From positions 1 to 8,385 of the forward strand of contig JAFGMJ010000262.1 in assembly GCA_016927635.1 (NCBI GenBank): a stretch of 8,385 nt of DNA. The letters run 5' to 3'. Source of the DNA: Actinomycetota bacterium (GTDB lineage: Bacteria > Actinomycetota > Humimicrobiia > Humimicrobiales > Humimicrobiaceae). The first letter of the stretch is position 1, and every line of letters starts with the position of its first letter. Below, in pieces: positions 5,805 to 8,385 of the stretch. The notes beneath the pieces were generated by a model, which was not told where the DNA came from, searched no databases, and was given only the letters and a program-made list of their open reading frames with translations. A program made the translations under genes and the position numbers.

Positions 5805-7382
5805 ATGACAGAAAATTACCATGTTTTTGATAAAAGGGCATCCGGAATACTGCTGCACATTTCTTCCCTGCCTTCAGCCTGCGGAATCGGCGACTGCGGA
5901 CCCGGCGCATACAGGTTTATCGATTTTTTAAAAAAGTCAGGCCAGGGCTACTGGCAGATCCTTCCGCTTAATCCCACTACACTTCAAAAAGGTAACTCCC
6001 CGTATGCGTGCCCCTCTGCTTTTGCGTGCAATCCTGTATTTATAAGCCCGGAGTCTTTAATTGAGGATGGCTTGCTTAAAAAAGAAGAAGCCGAAGGACT
6101 TTTCCCAGGCCTTTGTAAAAAAACTGAAAATGAAACCTGTATAAAAAAAGTAAATTATAAATATGCATATCATGTAAAAAAAATTCTGCTTAAAAAAGCA
6201 TATGATAATTTTTTTTCAAATAGAAATAACAAGCTTAAAAAAGACTTTGAAAATTATTGCCAGCAAAATAATGCTTTATGGCTTGAGCAATATGCAAGCT
6301 TTAAAATCTTTAAAGAGTTTTTCTTTTCAAAATCAGCTTTAAAAAGCTGGTCCAAATGGCCTGAAGAAATAAAATTCCGGTCCAGAGACGAGCTTTCCTG
6401 CCTTAAAAAATCCCTCGCAAAAGAAATACTGCATCAAAAACTGTCCCAGTACATATTTGAGCGCCAGTGGCTGAAATTAAAAGATTATGCAAATAATAAT
6501 AATATCAAAATAATAGGCGATGTGCCGATGTACGTTGATTTTGAAAGCTCTGATGTTTGGGCCAATGCGCAGATATTTAAACTTGACAAAAAGCTTGAAC
6601 CTTTATTTGTTTCCGGCGTGCCGCCGGATTATTTCAGTAAAAGCGGCCAGCTCTGGAACAATCCTGTATATGACTGGCAGGAGCTAGAAAAATCCGGTTT
6701 TGAGTGGTGGATTAAAAGGATTTCAAGAAATATGCAGCTTTTTGATATTTTAAGAATGGACCATTTCAGGGGTTTTTCTGCTTACTGGGAAGTGCCTTCC
6801 GGCAGCAGAACTGCAAAAGACGGCAGATGGATAAATTCACCTGGAGAAAAATTTTTCAAAGTTTTAATGAAAAAAATGTCAAATCCCCCGATAATAGCAG
6901 AAAACCTCGGAGTTATAACCCCGGATGTGGAAGAACTTATAAAAAAATTCAATTTCCCGGGCATATCCGTTCTGCAGTTTGCATTTGGCAATGATTATCC
7001 CCATGGCAGCCATCTGCCTCACAACTATATTAAAAACTTTGTTGTTTATACCGGTACCCATGACAATAACACTATTATGGGCTGGTTTATAAAAGATGCA
7101 AAACTTAAGGAAAAACGCAACCTTTCAGATTACCTTGGAAAAGATATAGATAAGTCAAATATATGTGCGGAACTGATTAACCTTGCAGAATCTTCAGCAG
7201 CAGATCTTGCAGTCATTGCTGCCCAGGATATACTTGAGCTTGACCATAATGCAAGGATGAATCACCCTTCCACAGCAAAAAATAACTGGAGATGGCAGCT
7301 CACAGACAAACAAATGAATGCCCTTGAAAACCAGCATGCAAACCGCATGCTGAAAATGGCAGAAAAATATTTGCGCATATAA
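5805..7382 (+). CDS. malQ: 4-alpha-glucanotransferase (amylomaltase, GH77)
   Basis: Transfers alpha-1,4-glucan segments between maltooligosaccharides, releasing glucose and resizing chains in the cytoplasm. The 525-residue length is normal for the family. Visible signatures are SGILLHISSLPS near the N-terminus, QILPLNPT (51-58), IIGDVPMYVDFESSDVWAN (236-254), the substrate loop GVPPDYFSKSGQLWNNPVYD (271-290), LRMDHFRGF with nucleophile Asp319, IIAENLGVITPDV with acid/base Glu366, and YTGTHDNNT with His419-Asp420. The C-terminal RMNHPST motif has Ser where Gly is common. The ATG at 5805 is the sensible start because the conserved N-terminus begins about 11 residues later; no strong ribosome binding site is visible. 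The 36-nt gap from the GH57 gene has no promoter, so the two are probably co-transcribed, ending at the terminator at 7390-7423. Confidence 0.96.
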   Translation: MTENYHVFDKRASGILLHISSLPSACGIGDCGPGAYRFIDFLKKSGQGYWQILPLNPTTLQKGNSPYACPSAFACNPVFISPESLIEDGLLKKEEAEGLFPGLCKKTENETCIKKVNYKYAYHVKKILLKKAYDNFFSNRNNKLKKDFENYCQQNNALWLEQYASFKIFKEFFFSKSALKSWSKWPEEIKFRSRDELSCLKKSLAKEILHQKLSQYIFERQWLKLKDYANNNNIKIIGDVPMYVDFESSDVWANAQIFKLDKKLEPLFVSGVPPDYFSKSGQLWNNPVYDWQELEKSGFEWWIKRISRNMQLFDILRMDHFRGFSAYWEVPSGSRTAKDGRWINSPGEKFFKVLMKKMSNPPIIAENLGVITPDVEELIKKFNFPGISVLQFAFGNDYPHGSHLPHNYIKNFVVYTGTHDNNTIMGWFIKDAKLKEKRNLSDYLGKDIDKSNICAELINLAESSAADLAVIAAQDILELDHNARMNHPSTAKNNWRWQLTDKQMNALENQHANRMLKMAEKYLRI

Positions 7383-7389
7383 ACTGCCC

Positions 7390-7423
7390 CTGACAGCGAA
7401 ATTTTGCGCCGCAGTGTTTTTTT
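7390..7423 (+). terminator. Intrinsic terminator after malQ
   Basis: Eight nt past the malQ stop, CTG (7390-7392) pairs with CAG (7412-7414), C7394 with G7411, and GCG (7396-7398) with CGC (7407-7409), around an 8-nt loop; there is one bulge and one mismatch. A run of seven T (7417-7423) follows almost at once. An alternative outer pairing, ACTGC (7383-7387) with GCAGT (7411-7415), also exists. It would end the sortase-GH57-malQ transcript and insulate glgC. Confidence 0.6.
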
Positions 7424-7478
7424 AACAGAATCCAGGCCTTTTTTAAAAAAAATGATTTATAATATTGTTAAAGTCAAT

Positions 7479-7505
7479 ATATAATTAACATATAATTAAT
7501 ATTAA
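7479..7505 (+). repeat. Tandem 10-bp direct repeat plus palindrome upstream of glgC
   Basis: ATATAATTAA occurs at 7479-7488 and 7490-7499, an 11-bp period close to one helix turn. The second copy runs into the palindrome TTAATATTAA (7496-7505). This lies in the 207-nt AT-rich stretch between the malQ terminator and glgC, which otherwise shows no gene. Same-face spacing is what a cooperative DNA-binding protein or curved DNA would use; chance is a real alternative at this AT content. Confidence 0.35.
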
Positions 7506-7567
7506 TGTTTCATTATTATATCGTAATAATTTTACATTAAAGTTAAACTTTTTTTATTTCATATACT

Positions 7568-7597
7568 TTGACAGATGATAATTTTGTATTTTATTTG
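7568..7597 (+). promoter_or_regulatory. Candidate glgC promoter
   Basis: A perfect -35 TTGACA lies at 7568-7573, 57 nt before the glgC ATG and downstream of the malQ terminator. The -10 is poor: TATTTG at 7592-7597 after an 18-nt spacer is the best I see, so an activator may be needed or the true -10 differs. A TATACT at 7562-7567 lacks a good -35. A separate promoter is expected here because the malQ terminator intervenes. Confidence 0.35.
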
Positions 7598-7619
7598 AAT
7601 GTTTATCATATAAAGAATC

Positions 7620-7625
7620 AAAGGG
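7620..7625 (+). promoter_or_regulatory. Ribosome binding site of glgC
   Basis: AAAGGG ends 5 nt before the ATG at 7631. It is one of the better Shine-Dalgarno matches in the window and supports that start. Confidence 0.55.
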
Positions 7626-7630
7626 TCATT

Positions 7631-8385
7631 ATGAGAATAGAGGTAGTCGCATTTGTGCTTGGCGGAGGCATAGGCAAAAGGCTGATGCCTCTTACAAAAG
7701 ACAGGGCAAAGCCCTCACTTCCTTTTGGCGGAAGTTACAGGGTAATAGACTTTGTTTTAAGCAATCTCATTCATTCAAGGATCAGGAAGATATTTGTCCT
7801 TACTCAGTACGAGCCAAGGTCACTTGAGCGTCATATACTTGAGGGGTGGGGCCCTTTATTCGGTTCAGGCAGGTATAATACAATAAGGCTCCTTCCTGCC
7901 AAGGCCGGCACTGACAGCGGATGGTACACCGGCACTGCAGACGCCATAAACCAGAATAAGCGCTATGCCTGGGATTCAAGGCCGGATATTGTAAATATAT
8001 TCGGGGCAGATCATGTTTATCTTATGGACATATCATTGATGAATGATTTCCATCTTGAAAAAAAGGCTGACCTGACCATTTCTGCAATTCCGGTCAGGCT
8101 AAAGCTTGCTTCCGGCAAATACGGTGTTCTTGTTGTAAATAATGACTGGAAAATGATAGATTTTGAGGAGAAGCCTAAAAACCCCACGCCAATGCCTGGA
8201 AATCCCGATTACTGCCTTGCATCCATGGGAAATTACAGTTTTAATCTCCAGGTACTGATTGAGGAACTGGTAATAGACCAGTATAAAAAAACCGCTGACA
8301 GCAAACAGCAGGTTTTAGAAGACAGGGAACATTTTTCAACCCATGATTTTGGTTTTGACATAATACCTTCCATGCTTACAAGAGG
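7631..8385 (+). CDS. glgC: Glucose-1-phosphate adenylyltransferase, N-terminal part
   Basis: Makes ADP-glucose and pyrophosphate from ATP and glucose-1-phosphate, usually the committed and allosterically controlled step of bacterial glycogen synthesis. The frame is open from the ATG to the right edge (251 full codons, no stop), so the C-terminal beta-helix domain is missing. Visible motifs are the nucleotide loop VLGGGIGKRLMPLT (9-22), DRAKPSLPFGGSYRVIDF (24-41), LTQYEPRSLERHI, WYTGTADAINQN, FGADHVYLMD (metal-binding Asp in GADH), FEEKPKNP (sugar-phosphate Lys), PMPGNP, ASMGNYSFN and HDFGFDIIP. Small departures are GIGK in the loop where GxGT/S is usual, HSRI for NSGI, and DFGF for DFGK. An AAAGGG site precedes the ATG. 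It follows malQ by 248 nt with its own likely promoter. It completes the glgA-glgB-glgC biosynthetic set. Confidence 0.94.
   Translation, partial: MRIEVVAFVLGGGIGKRLMPLTKDRAKPSLPFGGSYRVIDFVLSNLIHSRIRKIFVLTQYEPRSLERHILEGWGPLFGSGRYNTIRLLPAKAGTDSGWYTGTADAINQNKRYAWDSRPDIVNIFGADHVYLMDISLMNDFHLEKKADLTISAIPVRLKLASGKYGVLVVNNDWKMIDFEEKPKNPTPMPGNPDYCLASMGNYSFNLQVLIEELVIDQYKKTADSKQQVLEDREHFSTHDFGFDIIPSMLTR

Noticed and set aside
1..8385. CRISPR array, tRNA/rRNA genes, insertion sequences or phage genes
   Set aside because: No regularly spaced repeats, cloverleaf-type sequence, transposase motifs or terminal inverted repeats were seen on either strand.

Overview
The window is a bacterial glycogen/alpha-glucan locus that uses the ADP-glucose route. 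It is AT-rich and uses many ATA (Ile) and AGG/AGA (Arg) codons. It looks chromosomal, with no mobile element, tRNA, rRNA or CRISPR seen. A membrane-anchored sortase whose catalytic-site wording matches class E, a class best known from Actinomycetota, suggests a monoderm (Gram-positive type) cell. With the low GC, a deep-branching low-GC actinobacterial or related lineage is possible, but this is inference, not a taxonomic call.

Layout: (1) 1-144, minus strand: the first 48 codons of glycogen synthase glgA, running off the left edge. (2) 145-268: divergent glgA/glgB control region. (3) 269-2305, plus strand: glgB, a GH13 branching enzyme. (4) 2306-2508: AT-rich spacer. (5) 2509-3135: class E-like sortase. 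(6) 3204-5768: large GH57 protein with a DUF3536-type C-terminal half. (7) 5805-7382: malQ, a GH77 4-alpha-glucanotransferase. (8) 7390-7423: intrinsic terminator, followed by a very AT-rich, repeat-bearing leader. (9) 7631-8385: the first 251 codons of glgC, running off the right edge.

How they fit together: GlgC makes ADP-glucose from glucose-1-phosphate and ATP, GlgA polymerises it into alpha-1,4-glucan, and GlgB adds alpha-1,6 branches. MalQ moves and re-sizes maltooligosaccharides. The GH57-DUF3536 protein very likely acts on the same glucans, but its reaction is not something I can assign. The sortase does not fit the pathway and no sorting-signal substrate is visible here. No glycogen phosphorylase or debranching enzyme (glgP, glgX) lies inside the window.

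Most genes are well-known families. The parts least explained are the GH57-DUF3536 protein, the sortase within the cluster, and the repeat-rich control regions before the GH57 gene and glgC.
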